Of a DNA stretch of 64,000 bases, positions 41,390-49,754 are shown piece by piece. The notes under the pieces are model-generated. The model saw only the letters and a program-made list of their open reading frames with translations. It had not been told where the DNA came from and did no database searches. The stretch is from an uncultured Sunxiuqinia sp. (GTDB lineage: Bacteria > Bacteroidota > Bacteroidia > Bacteroidales > Prolixibacteraceae), in contig NZ_CANLZV010000005.1 in NCBI RefSeq assembly GCF_947495665.1, positions 186,001 through 250,000 on the forward strand, written 5' to 3'. Within the stretch, counting starts at the first letter, position 1; every line of letters begins with the position of its first letter. The position numbers and the translations under genes are program-made.

Positions 41390-43228
41390 ATGAAAAAACA
41401 GATATTACTTATTTTACCCTTGGTTATACTTGTGCTGGGAGCCTGTGATGATTTCCTGGATAGGTCTTCCTTAACCGAGATGAACGATGATACCTACTGG
41501 ACAACAGAGAACAACCTCCGATTATTCTCCAATGGCTTTTACTCCAACTATTTTGTGGGGTACAACTCGGGATGGGGAAGTGCCTATGCGCCATTACGTG
41601 GTTACTATTTTTCAGATGATTTCTCATCCACCGGCAAGCTGGGGAGCTTTGAAACTCAGGCGCCTTCTTCCCGGGCTGATGATGACGAGGTAGTATCGAT
41701 GATGAATAGCTACGCCGGGCCTACCTGGAACTTTGCCTGGGTGCGCAAAGCCAATATATTCATGGAGCGCATTGCAGCGATGCAGGAAGCCGGAGTTGAG
41801 CTGAGCGAAGAAACTTTCCAGCACTGGACGGCTGTGGCCCGTTTCTTCCGGGGATTTGAATACAGCCGCCTGGTGAGCGTGTTTGGCGATGTGCCGTACT
41901 ATGGCGAAGTGATTGATGATTCGAACCTGGACGCACTTTATAAGGACCGGGACGACCGGACCTTTGTGATGGATCAGGTGTATGATGATTTTGTGTATGT
42001 GATGGAGAATATGCGTACTTCGGACGGTAATGCACAATACCTGAACCGTTACATTGCGGCGAGTTTCATTTCGCGCCTGATGTTGTTTGAAGGAACCTGG
42101 CAGAAATACCACCTGAACAATACGGAAAAAGCAAGCAAATACCTGGAACTGGCTGCTGATGCTGCCGACTTTGTCATGTCTTCCGGTATGTATTCTTTTA
42201 CAAGCGATTTCCGTTCTTTGTTTGGGTCTCAGGATTTGGCCGGGAATAAAGAAGTGATCCTGTTCCGGCATTACGATGCTTCAATTGGGATTACTCACCA
42301 TGTTGCATCCTATTCCAACCTAACAGAAGGACAGTATAATGCGCCTAACCTTTCTTTGGCCAAAGCATTTATCTGTACCGATGGCAAGCCGTATCAGTTG
42401 TCGGCAGTTCCCAATGCCGATGAGCTCAGCATTCAAAATCTGGCAGCCACTCGAGATCCCCGTTTTGAAGCTACTTTTTGGGATGCGCCAAAAAAAGAGT
42501 CGAGCACCTTGCTGTATGCTTGCAAGTTTATTGATCGGGTAGGGGTTACTTATTATGGATCAACTTATCCTTCGATGTATGGATCAAACACCAACACCAA
42601 TGATGCGCCGGTGATGCGTTTGGGTGAAGTGGTTTTAAACTGGATTGAAGCCAAGGCAGAGCTTGCAACCATGGGAGGAGCAGCGGTTACTCAAGCCGAC
42701 TTGGATGTGTCGATTAATGCAATTCGCAGTCGTCCATTGGACGCAGTAGCCATTGAGAAGGGCATTCAGCAAACTGTTCCGTTACTTCTGGCCGAGTTGC
42801 CTGATGACCCGGCAAGAGATGCTGATGTGTCAGCACTGATTTGGGAAATTCGCCGCGAACGCCGCATGGAGTTTGTCTATGAGCATTCGCGCCTGCTGGA
42901 TATTAAGCGCTGGAATAAGATCGACTATATGAGTGGTGCCGATAATCCGGATATTCTTCGTGGACCTTGGATTGATTTTGAAACCGATTTCCCTGAGTGG
43001 CTGGTTGAAGAAAAAGAAGGTGTTCTGCGTGTTGAAACAGCTGATGGAACTGTTGTAACCTACAATGGCTCCAACGCGGCCGAGATTGTTGGCTACTATG
43101 TTCCTGAGAATGTTTCAGACCGCGATCCTTTTACTGACCGGGTTTACCTGGCTCCTGTGGGCAATGCCCAGATCAGTGAGTATATGGATAAAGGATACAC
43201 CCTGAGTCAAACTCCGGGTTGGGAATAA
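41390..43228 (+). CDS. SusD/RagB family substrate-binding lipoprotein
   Basis: A 612-residue surface lipoprotein (signal peptide, lipobox LGAC, Cys at about 19, followed by DDFLDR as typical of SusD). The TPR-like helical N-terminus (AWVRKANIFMERIAAM ... HWTAVARFFRGFEYSRLVSVFGDVPYYGEV) and the C-terminal RRERRMEFVYEHSRLLDIKRW motif place it firmly in the family. It forms the lid of the SusC transporter and binds the glycan or glycopeptide. A 16-base-pair terminator directly follows. Confidence 0.95.
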   Translation: MKKQILLILPLVILVLGACDDFLDRSSLTEMNDDTYWTTENNLRLFSNGFYSNYFVGYNSGWGSAYAPLRGYYFSDDFSSTGKLGSFETQAPSSRADDDEVVSMMNSYAGPTWNFAWVRKANIFMERIAAMQEAGVELSEETFQHWTAVARFFRGFEYSRLVSVFGDVPYYGEVIDDSNLDALYKDRDDRTFVMDQVYDDFVYVMENMRTSDGNAQYLNRYIAASFISRLMLFEGTWQKYHLNNTEKASKYLELAADAADFVMSSGMYSFTSDFRSLFGSQDLAGNKEVILFRHYDASIGITHHVASYSNLTEGQYNAPNLSLAKAFICTDGKPYQLSAVPNADELSIQNLAATRDPRFEATFWDAPKKESSTLLYACKFIDRVGVTYYGSTYPSMYGSNTNTNDAPVMRLGEVVLNWIEAKAELATMGGAAVTQADLDVSINAIRSRPLDAVAIEKGIQQTVPLLLAELPDDPARDADVSALIWEIRRERRMEFVYEHSRLLDIKRWNKIDYMSGADNPDILRGPWIDFETDFPEWLVEEKEGVLRVETADGTVVTYNGSNAAEIVGYYVPENVSDRDPFTDRVYLAPVGNAQISEYMDKGYTLSQTPGWE

Positions 43229-43245
43229 GCGATTAAAAGAACTTT

Positions 43246-43286
43246 GAAAGACTCACTGGATTTTTCATCCGGTGGGTCTTTCTTTT
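43246..43286 (+). terminator. Rho-independent terminator after susD
   Basis: GAAAGACTCACTGGAT / ATCCGGTGGGTCTTTC pair over 16 positions with two G-T pairs and a five-base loop, followed by TTTTG. It would end or attenuate susCD transcription before the phosphoesterase gene. Confidence 0.82.
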
Positions 43287-43302
43287 GATAAAGCCAATTG
43301 AA

Positions 43303-45147
43303 ATGATGAAGCGAATTTATTTTCTGTTGCTGCTCTGTCTGACTACGGTTTTTAGCTGGGCGCAAGCACTGCATTTTGCGCATATTACGGATACGCATAT
43401 TGGAGGAACCAACGCTGCAGAAGACCTGGAACGAACAGTGGACGACATTAACCGGCAGGATAGCCTTGATTTTGTGATTCTATCCGGTGATATTACCGAG
43501 TTTGGATCTGATGACGAACTGGAGCTGGCTAAGCGTATTTTGGATAAGCTGACTAAACCCTGGTACATCGTGCCGGGCAATCACGACTCGAAATGGTCGG
43601 AAAGTGGGAACAACAGCTTTGTGGAGGTGTTTGGCTGCGAAGAGTTTGCTTTTGAACAAGGAGGATATTTGTTTATCGGTACAGCCAGTGGCCCAAACAT
43701 GCGCATGGCACCCGGTTTGGTGCCGCGCGAGCAAGTGGTGTTTCTGGATTCAGTTTTGACGAATATGGCCAGGCCGGATCAGCCCATTATTTCGATTAAT
43801 CATTACCCACTCAACGAATCGCTTTCCAATTGGCATATTTTAATCGATAAATTCAAAACCCACAATATTCAGGCAACACTTTTGGGGCACGGGCATCAGA
43901 ATAAATTGTACAATTTTGAAGGAATTCCGGGAGTGATGAGCCGCTCGAATTTGCGCGCCAAAAGCGATACCGGCGGCTATAATATCGCAACCATTGCGCG
44001 CGATACCCTGTTTTATGCCGAACGTACGCCGGGAGGCAAAACGCATCCAGTATGGTGTCGGGTGCCTCTTCAAAATCATCATTTCAGTCAAGATACGACT
44101 TCTTACCCGCGGCCGGATTATACGTCTAATCAGCAATTCTCAAGGGTGAAAAGCCGTTGGGAAATTCAGGATGACAGCGACATAGGGACGGGGCTTAGCC
44201 GATCAGAGAATTATGCCGTGTATGGCACAACATCCGGTAAAATTGTAGCGCGTGACATTCGAAACGGGAAGCTTATCTGGAGCTTTTCTACCGGAGGTAA
44301 GGTATATTCGACTCCAGCCATTGCACAAAACCGGGTTGTGTGTGCTTCCACCGACCAGAAGATTTACTGTTTAAACCTGAAAACGGGGAAACAGGAATGG
44401 GTATTTCCTACGGGCAAAGGAATTGTGGCCTCTCCGGCCATTGACGGTAAGGCTGTTTTTATTGGCTCTTCCGAAGGAGTTTTTCGGTCGATCGATCTGA
44501 TGACAGGTGAACTGAACTGGCAGTTTGACCAAGTGAGAAACTTTGTGGAGTGCCGTCCGCTGGTTGATCAAAACCGGGTTTATTTTGGCTCCTGGGGTAA
44601 CACTTTCTATGCCTTGGATGCCCTGACTGGGAAGCTGATCTGGAAGCGGGAGAAATACACTAATCGCATGTTATCGCCGGCGGCTGTATGGCCTGTTGCA
44701 GCCAACAATAAAATCTTTATTGTGGCTCCCGACCGCCGCATGACTGCCCTGAATGCCGAAACAGGTGAGGAAATCTGGGACTCGGGCGAATACAGTTGTC
44801 GCGAGTCTATTGGGATTTCGGAGGATGGCCAGTGGGTATACATCAAAAACATGTACGAAGGCAATGTGAATGCTTTTTATACGGCTGCTGATACCCAGGA
44901 GCTGGCTTGGGAATGCCAGGCAGATTTGGGCTACGAAATAGCCCCTTCACCTATCACGGAGGATGGAAATGTGGTGTTTGTGCCTACTACGGAAGGAGTG
45001 GTTTGCGCCATCGATAAAACGAGCCACCAGGTGCTTTGGAAGTACAAAGTGTCGCATGCCTTGATTAACCATGTGCTGCCTGTGGGAAAAAACCGGGTAT
45101 TGGTTTCGGTGCTTGACGGCAAGGTCGCTTGTTTAGAATACGATTAG
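43303..45147 (+). CDS. Secreted calcineurin-like phosphoesterase fused to a PQQ-type beta-propeller
   Basis: About 614 residues with a signal peptide (LLLLCLTTVFSWAQ). Residues about 20-260 are a metallophosphoesterase: HITDTHIGG (DxH), VILSGDITE (GD), VPGNHDS (GNHD) and GHGHQNK (GHxH), so the dinuclear metal site is complete. Residues about 285-614 form a propeller of PQQ-like repeats, each with a Gly-Lys-x-x-Trp pattern (NGKLIWSF, TGKQEWVF, TGELNWQF, TGKLIWKR, TGEEIWD). The cofactor is not implied; such propellers often bind partners. A TTG start at 43285 is possible but the ATG at 43303 fits the signal peptide better. Substrate is unknown: a phosphodiester or phosphomonoester outside the membrane. 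Confidence 0.88.
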   Translation: MMKRIYFLLLLCLTTVFSWAQALHFAHITDTHIGGTNAAEDLERTVDDINRQDSLDFVILSGDITEFGSDDELELAKRILDKLTKPWYIVPGNHDSKWSESGNNSFVEVFGCEEFAFEQGGYLFIGTASGPNMRMAPGLVPREQVVFLDSVLTNMARPDQPIISINHYPLNESLSNWHILIDKFKTHNIQATLLGHGHQNKLYNFEGIPGVMSRSNLRAKSDTGGYNIATIARDTLFYAERTPGGKTHPVWCRVPLQNHHFSQDTTSYPRPDYTSNQQFSRVKSRWEIQDDSDIGTGLSRSENYAVYGTTSGKIVARDIRNGKLIWSFSTGGKVYSTPAIAQNRVVCASTDQKIYCLNLKTGKQEWVFPTGKGIVASPAIDGKAVFIGSSEGVFRSIDLMTGELNWQFDQVRNFVECRPLVDQNRVYFGSWGNTFYALDALTGKLIWKREKYTNRMLSPAAVWPVAANNKIFIVAPDRRMTALNAETGEEIWDSGEYSCRESIGISEDGQWVYIKNMYEGNVNAFYTAADTQELAWECQADLGYEIAPSPITEDGNVVFVPTTEGVVCAIDKTSHQVLWKYKVSHALINHVLPVGKNRVLVSVLDGKVACLEYD

Positions 45148-45261
45148 GCTAAGCTGACACCGAGTACGTACCTTATGCACCGCTGGGGCTGCAAAGGTTT
45201 TGTTTTCTTAAAGCAGAGGGTGTAACTTTAGGGGAGTCTGAGAATAACTTAAGAATTTGGA

Positions 45262-46434
45262 ATGACTAAGAAGCTGCGTTTCGTTTTTCTTTGGATTGTC
45301 AGCCTGGGCATTGGATCAGGTTGCATGGTTGAGCCGTTAAAGGAGCCGGTTAACCGGATAGTGCTGAATGTGGACAAGCACATTGTGCCTGATCATCGGG
45401 TGGCGGTGTTCGAGGTAGAAGCCCGGCAGGAAGCGGGGCAGGTGGTCCTTCGTGGTAAAACCAATGTTGTTGAGGCGCATCGGGCGCTTCTGGACAGTCT
45501 GGAAGTGCTGGGACTCTCGGTGATTGACTCGCTGAAGCAGCTTCCGGCTGCTGAATTGGGCGAGCACACCTGGGCGTTAACAAGCCTGTCGGTTAGCCCC
45601 ATTCGGAAACGACCTTCTTTTGCTTCTGAAATGGTTTCGCAGGCAATTATGGGCACCCCGGTTGCCTTGCTCGACCGGAAGGGTAGCTGGTACCTGATTC
45701 AAACACCTGACCAGTATGTGGGCTGGATAACGGGAAGCAGCTTACAACGACTAACAAACAAGGAATTAAAGGCCTGGAATAAGAGTAACCGCCTCGTTTT
45801 TACTGAAATTAGCGGAACGGTTTATAGCGATGCGGATGAATTGAGCGACCCGGTGTCTGACTTGGCGCTGGGATGTATGGTGAAGGGCCTTGGCAAGCAA
45901 AACGGCTATTGGCAGGTTGAGTTGCCCGATAGACGCAAGGGCTTTGTCAAAATAGCTGACTGGATGACTTTTGAACAATGGGCCGTTGATCAGCCGCAGG
46001 TTGAGGCGGTTATAGCTACCGCCAAAAGTCTGTTGGGGCGGCCTTATCTATGGGGCGGCACCTCCGCTAAAGGCGTCGATTGCTCGGGACTGATCAAGAC
46101 CGCCTACTTGTCGCAAGGCCTTATTCTGGCCCGCGATGCTTCGCAACAAGCCCGCTATGGCCAAGTTCTGCCTCTGACGGATTCCACGCGTTTTGAGCCG
46201 GGCGATTTGTTGTTTTTTGGGGGCAGTAAAGAGCGGATTACCCATGTCGCTTTGTACCTGGAGAACGATCATTATATTCATGCTTCCGGAAGGGTAAAAA
46301 TCAATAGCCTGAACCCGGAGCATGCCAGTTTTGATGCGGCGCGAAAAGATGATCTGGTTTCCGCATGCCGGGTATTCAATGCCTTGGGAACAACGCAAAT
46401 CACCCTTGCCAGGGATCATCCCTGGTATAACTGA
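45262..46434 (+). CDS. SH3-SH3-NlpC/P60 lipoprotein (YkfC-like muropeptide endopeptidase)
   Basis: A 390-residue lipoprotein (lipobox GSGC, Cys at about 21). Two bacterial SH3 domains (about 95-160, with GSWYLIQTPDQYVGWI, and about 172-232, with GYWQVELPDRRKGFV) precede an NlpC/P60 papain-like domain (about 245-375). The catalytic triad is visible: Cys in GVDCSGLIKTAYL, His in ITHVALYLEND, and His in YIHASGRVKI. The layout matches YkfC-type gamma-D-Glu-L-diaminoacid endopeptidases, which release L-Ala-D-Glu from muropeptides. The epimerase for exactly that dipeptide starts 6 bases downstream, which strongly supports the assignment. Confidence 0.92.
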   Translation: MTKKLRFVFLWIVSLGIGSGCMVEPLKEPVNRIVLNVDKHIVPDHRVAVFEVEARQEAGQVVLRGKTNVVEAHRALLDSLEVLGLSVIDSLKQLPAAELGEHTWALTSLSVSPIRKRPSFASEMVSQAIMGTPVALLDRKGSWYLIQTPDQYVGWITGSSLQRLTNKELKAWNKSNRLVFTEISGTVYSDADELSDPVSDLALGCMVKGLGKQNGYWQVELPDRRKGFVKIADWMTFEQWAVDQPQVEAVIATAKSLLGRPYLWGGTSAKGVDCSGLIKTAYLSQGLILARDASQQARYGQVLPLTDSTRFEPGDLLFFGGSKERITHVALYLENDHYIHASGRVKINSLNPEHASFDAARKDDLVSACRVFNALGTTQITLARDHPWYN

Positions 46435-46440
46435 ACGATT

Positions 46441-47586
46441 ATGAAACACAACCGACGGAATTTTATTCGTACCACCGGATTGGCTAGCATTTTTGGGCTG
46501 TCCGGAATTAAAACAGCAGCGGCCATGAATCCAACGAAGAACCAACCAGTTGCCCGGGGCTTGCAATTGCGCTTTAAGCCTTTTGAGTTGACGCTGAAGC
46601 ATGCGTTTACCCTGGCAGGGAGTTCGCGCACCACCACACCGGTAATGCTGACCGAGCTGGAGTATGACGGTGTTACAGGCTATGGCGAAGCCTCCATGCC
46701 CCCGTATTTGGGTGAAAGTCATGAAACAGCTGCCCGCTTTTTGGCCTCGCTCGATTTGGCGCAGTTTAAGGACCCTTTTCAGGTGGAAAAGATACTGGAC
46801 TATGTGGATGAGGCAGCAGCCGGAAATTGTGCCGCCAAAGCCTCGGTGGACATTGCCTTGCACGACCTGCTCGGGAAGTTGATGGGGCGGCCCTGGTATA
46901 AAATATGGGGGTACGATCCGGCGCTGACACCCAATACTTCCTTCACCATTGGGATTGACAGCCGCGAGGTGGTTCTTCAAAAAGTGAAGGAGGCGGCACC
47001 CTATAAAATTCTGAAAGTGAAGCTGGGGCGCGACAACGATAAGGCGATGATTGAAACCATCCGCGAAGTGACGGACGTGCCCTTGTGTGTGGATGTGAAC
47101 CAAGGCTGGCACGACCGGCAAGCTGCCCTGGATATGATTTATTGGCTGAAGGAAAAAGGGGTGGTCTTTGTTGAGCAGCCGATGCCCAAGACGGCGCTGG
47201 ACGATATGGCCTGGCTAACGCAGCACAGTCCGCTGCCAACCATTGCCGATGAGGCTTTGCAGCGGTTGGATGATGTTCAAAAAGCGCACGGGGTGTATGC
47301 CGGCATTAACATCAAGCTGATGAAATGCACGGGAATGCGCGAGGCCCACAAAATGATTAACCTGGCCAAAGCACTCGATTTGAAAGTGATGATGGGCTGC
47401 ATGACCGAAACTTCCTGCGCCGTATCTGCTGCGGCCCAATTGTCGCCTCGGGTAGACTGGGCCGACCTGGATGGCAACCTTCTTATCGCCAACGATCCCT
47501 TTGTAGGCGTTCAGGTGGTGGATGGGAAGGTGGTCTTGAATGACTGGCCGGGCATTGGGGTGAAACTTAGGAATTCGTCTTTGTAA
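46441..47586 (+). CDS. L-Ala-D/L-Glu epimerase, enolase superfamily, with Tat signal
   Basis: A 381-residue dipeptide epimerase. Catalytic features of the muconate-lactonising subgroup: KxK in ILKVKLGRDN, metal ligands Asp in CVDVNQGWH, Glu in VEQPMPK and Asp in IADEAL, and the second catalytic Lys in NIKLMKCTG. It converts L-Ala-D-Glu to L-Ala-L-Glu, which ordinary peptidases can cut. The N-terminus carries a twin-arginine motif (NRRNFIRTTGLASIFGLSG), so the protein should be exported folded by Tat; known YkfB and YcjG are cytoplasmic. Six bases after the NlpC/P60 gene, so both enzymes probably work outside the inner membrane on the same peptide. Confidence 0.9.
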   Translation: MKHNRRNFIRTTGLASIFGLSGIKTAAAMNPTKNQPVARGLQLRFKPFELTLKHAFTLAGSSRTTTPVMLTELEYDGVTGYGEASMPPYLGESHETAARFLASLDLAQFKDPFQVEKILDYVDEAAAGNCAAKASVDIALHDLLGKLMGRPWYKIWGYDPALTPNTSFTIGIDSREVVLQKVKEAAPYKILKVKLGRDNDKAMIETIREVTDVPLCVDVNQGWHDRQAALDMIYWLKEKGVVFVEQPMPKTALDDMAWLTQHSPLPTIADEALQRLDDVQKAHGVYAGINIKLMKCTGMREAHKMINLAKALDLKVMMGCMTETSCAVSAAAQLSPRVDWADLDGNLLIANDPFVGVQVVDGKVVLNDWPGIGVKLRNSSL

Positions 47587-47610
47587 CGAGGGCTTGAATT
47601 AAAAAGGCTA

Positions 47611-47700
47611 GGGCATAGGCATAGGCATAGGGAAAGTCATCCGTTGAATCCTGGTTCTTCAATCCAAAGATCCGAACATCCAGCAATCCGAAAATCCAAT
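47611..47700. repeat. Short tandem and degenerate repeats
   Basis: GGCATAGGCATAGGCATAGG (47611-47630) is three copies of the hexamer GCATAG. From about 47658 to 47700 the words ATCCAA, ATCCGAA and ATCCA recur. The tract lies between two convergent genes and resembles dispersed intergenic repeats; no coding potential. Confidence 0.6.
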
Positions 47701-47709
47701 TGTGCGAGC

Positions 47710-48684
47710 CTACTTTTTTCGGGTAGTTACGTAGTTTACCAGCTCGATCAGCGCGGTGCGGGAGTCCGACTCGGGGAATTCGTTGATGGCCGTAATGGCG
47801 CGGTCGCGGTAGTAATTCATTTGCTCGGTGGCATAATCCAGTCCGCCGCGTTCCACCACCAGCTTAACCAGTTCCTGCACCTTGGCCGTGTTCTTGTTTT
47901 TACGCTTCACCTCGTGCAAAATCCGGCGTTTTTCCTTTTCGTCCGAATTGCTCAGCACATAAAGCAAGGGGAGGGTAATCTTCTTCTCCTTGATGTCGTT
48001 TCCGGTGGGTTTGCCCAGCAAGCCTTTGGCCTGGTAGTCAAAAATATCATCCTTAATCTGGAAGGCAATTCCCGCGTCAATTCCAATCCGGAACATTTTT
48101 TCAACCACTGCCTCATCATCGGTAACAGAAGCCGCCCCAATAGCCATACTGGTGGCAATCAGCGAAGCGGTTTTCTTTTCAATAATTTCGAAGTAGGTAT
48201 CGTAATCAATATCGAGTTTGCGGCTTTTACGCATCTGCAAAATCTCGCCTTCGCTCATGTCTTTAACTGAGCGGCTGATTAAATGCAGGAAGTTGTATTT
48301 TTTGTTGTCAATGTTCAGCAACATGCCTTTGGCCAGGATGTAGTCGCCCACCAGTACGGCCAGTTTGTTCTTCCACAACGCATTGATAGAGAAGCTTCCG
48401 CGTCGCTCATACGATTCGTCCACCACGTCGTCGTGTACCAGGGTAGCGGTGTGCAAAAGCTCAATGGACGAGGCCGCCATGTTGGTGGATTCATTGAAGT
48501 CACCATTCATTTTAGCCGCCAGAAAAACGAACATCGGGCGCATTTGCTTGCCCTTCTTTCGCAAAAGGTAATTGATGATGAGTGATAAAAAGGGGATATC
48601 ACTTTGGATTGTTGCCTTGAAGTAATCTTCAAAGGCTTCCAACTCAGTTTGTATGGGGGCTTTAATGATATCCAAAGAAGTCAT
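47710..48684 (-). CDS. Polyprenyl diphosphate synthase (long-chain, octaprenyl-like)
   Basis: About 324 residues, all-trans prenyltransferase. First Asp-rich motif LVHDDVVDES, second FQIKDDIFDYQAKG, and KGKQMRPMFVFLAAK (the GKxxRP region) are all present. It extends farnesyl diphosphate with isopentenyl units, probably for the menaquinone side chain. Upstream ATG at 48708 is possible, but MTSLDIIKAPIQTEL at 48684 matches the usual family beginning. Single gene; convergent with the epimerase. Confidence 0.93.
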   Translation of the reverse strand: MTSLDIIKAPIQTELEAFEDYFKATIQSDIPFLSLIINYLLRKKGKQMRPMFVFLAAKMNGDFNESTNMAASSIELLHTATLVHDDVVDESYERRGSFSINALWKNKLAVLVGDYILAKGMLLNIDNKKYNFLHLISRSVKDMSEGEILQMRKSRKLDIDYDTYFEIIEKKTASLIATSMAIGAASVTDDEAVVEKMFRIGIDAGIAFQIKDDIFDYQAKGLLGKPTGNDIKEKKITLPLLYVLSNSDEKEKRRILHEVKRKNKNTAKVQELVKLVVERGGLDYATEQMNYYRDRAITAINEFPESDSRTALIELVNYVTTRKK

Positions 48685-48862
48685 CTGTTTGATTTTGGAA
48701 CGGTTCAAAAATAGTAAATTAATTAAGTTTTTGCTTGAATGTCTCCGTCTAACACAAATTTCAACTGGATTTGTTCATGGCTGGCCGGCCGGGGGATATT
48801 TGTATTCTTTCTAAAATGGGGCTATTCCGGAACTTTTATTTCACTTGAATATTAAATATTTA

Positions 48863-48870
48863 TATATTTG
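48863..48870 (+). promoter_or_regulatory. -7 promoter box of the arsR-type gene
   Basis: TATATTTG, a perfect TAnnTTTG, 21 bases before the ATG, inside a very AT-rich stretch (48849-48878) that could hold the repressor's own operator. Confidence 0.6.
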
Positions 48871-48891
48871 CATTTGTAATTAGAAAACAAC

Positions 48892-49197
48892 ATGATAAAG
48901 ATTCAGGAAATAGACCCCGACCGGTTGGAAATGGCCGCCAATATGCTAAAAGCAATTGCACATCCCATGCGGATTGCCATATTGAAACACCTGGAAGGAG
49001 GCAAGAAATTGACCGTTACGCAAATTCATGAGCTTTTGGGGATTGAACAATCCACGACTTCCCATCATTTGGGTATCTTGAAAGATAAAGGTGTTTTGTG
49101 TTCACGTCGTGAAGGTAAAAACACGTTTTACTACCTGAAACATGATGTGTTAAGCCAGGTGGTGGATTGCCTGGAACGCTGTACTTGCGGAGAATAA
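48892..49197 (+). CDS. ArsR-family winged-helix regulator
   Basis: A 101-residue helix-turn-helix protein. The DNA-binding part reads MLKAIAHPMRIAILKHLEGG ... LLGIEQSTTSHHLGILKDKGVLCSRREGKNTFYYL, typical of ArsR/SmtB. The alpha3 metal motif ELCVCDL is absent, but the C-terminus has three cysteines (C93, C97, C99, in CLERCTCGE) that could bind metal or respond to oxidation, sulfide or a thiol. Stand-alone unit with its own promoter and terminator. The target is unknown; the RND operon at 53-59.6 kb, with a similar AT-rich promoter, is a candidate (inference). Confidence 0.88.
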   Translation: MIKIQEIDPDRLEMAANMLKAIAHPMRIAILKHLEGGKKLTVTQIHELLGIEQSTTSHHLGILKDKGVLCSRREGKNTFYYLKHDVLSQVVDCLERCTCGE

Positions 49198-49220
49198 TGG
49201 ATGAAAACTACGATAGTTTA

Positions 49221-49246
49221 AAAGCCGGCGGAAAGCCGGCTTTTTT
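49221..49246 (+). terminator. Rho-independent terminator after the arsR-type gene
   Basis: AAAGCCGGC (49221-49229), loop GGAAA, GCCGGCTTT (49235-49243), then more T. Nine base pairs. Confidence 0.88.
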
Positions 49247-49293
49247 CGTTTATTGACTGGAAGTTCTTAATTTCGCGGCATTAATATTTATCG

Positions 49294-49743
49294 ATGACAA
49301 AAATCAGAGTAAGCAAGCAATTTGGGTTTGAAATGTCTCATGCCCTGACCAATTACGATGGGCTGTGCAGTAACCTGCACGGGCATTCTTATAAGCTGCA
49401 GGTGACCATTATGGGAGAACCATTGTACAAGGCAGGCGACCCAAAAGACGGGATGGTAATGGATTTTAGTGTGTTGAAAAAGCTGGTTGAAAAGCATATT
49501 GTCGAGCCCCTGGATCACTCCATCATGCTCAACAATGTGGCGGCCCACAATAAGCTAAGCGAGCTGGGCGAGCTGTATAGGCGGCAGCACTTGGTTAATT
49601 TTCAGCCAACAACGGAAAATATGGTTATTTTTATTGCTGATAAGCTTAAGCATATTTTGCCTGAACATCTTGAATTATTTAGTGTTCGGCTGTATGAAAC
49701 CAAGAACTCGTTTGCCGAGTGGTTCGCTTCCGATAACCCTTAA
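49294..49743 (+). CDS. queD: 6-carboxy-5,6,7,8-tetrahydropterin synthase family protein
   Basis: A 149-residue member of the PTPS/QueD family, acting on dihydroneopterin triphosphate in the queuosine/7-deazaguanine route. Zinc histidines are in FEMSHAL and LHGHSY, the catalytic Cys in YDGLCSNLHGHSY, and the later conserved segment is GMVMDFSVLKKLVEKHIVEPLDHSIMLN. The C-terminal VRLYETKNSFAEW supplies the substrate Glu. QueD is favoured over tetrahydrobiopterin synthase by bacterial context. It sits 11 bases before polA and is probably co-transcribed. Confidence 0.88.
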   Translation: MTKIRVSKQFGFEMSHALTNYDGLCSNLHGHSYKLQVTIMGEPLYKAGDPKDGMVMDFSVLKKLVEKHIVEPLDHSIMLNNVAAHNKLSELGELYRRQHLVNFQPTTENMVIFIADKLKHILPEHLELFSVRLYETKNSFAEWFASDNP

Positions 49744-49754
49744 AAAATAGCAAC

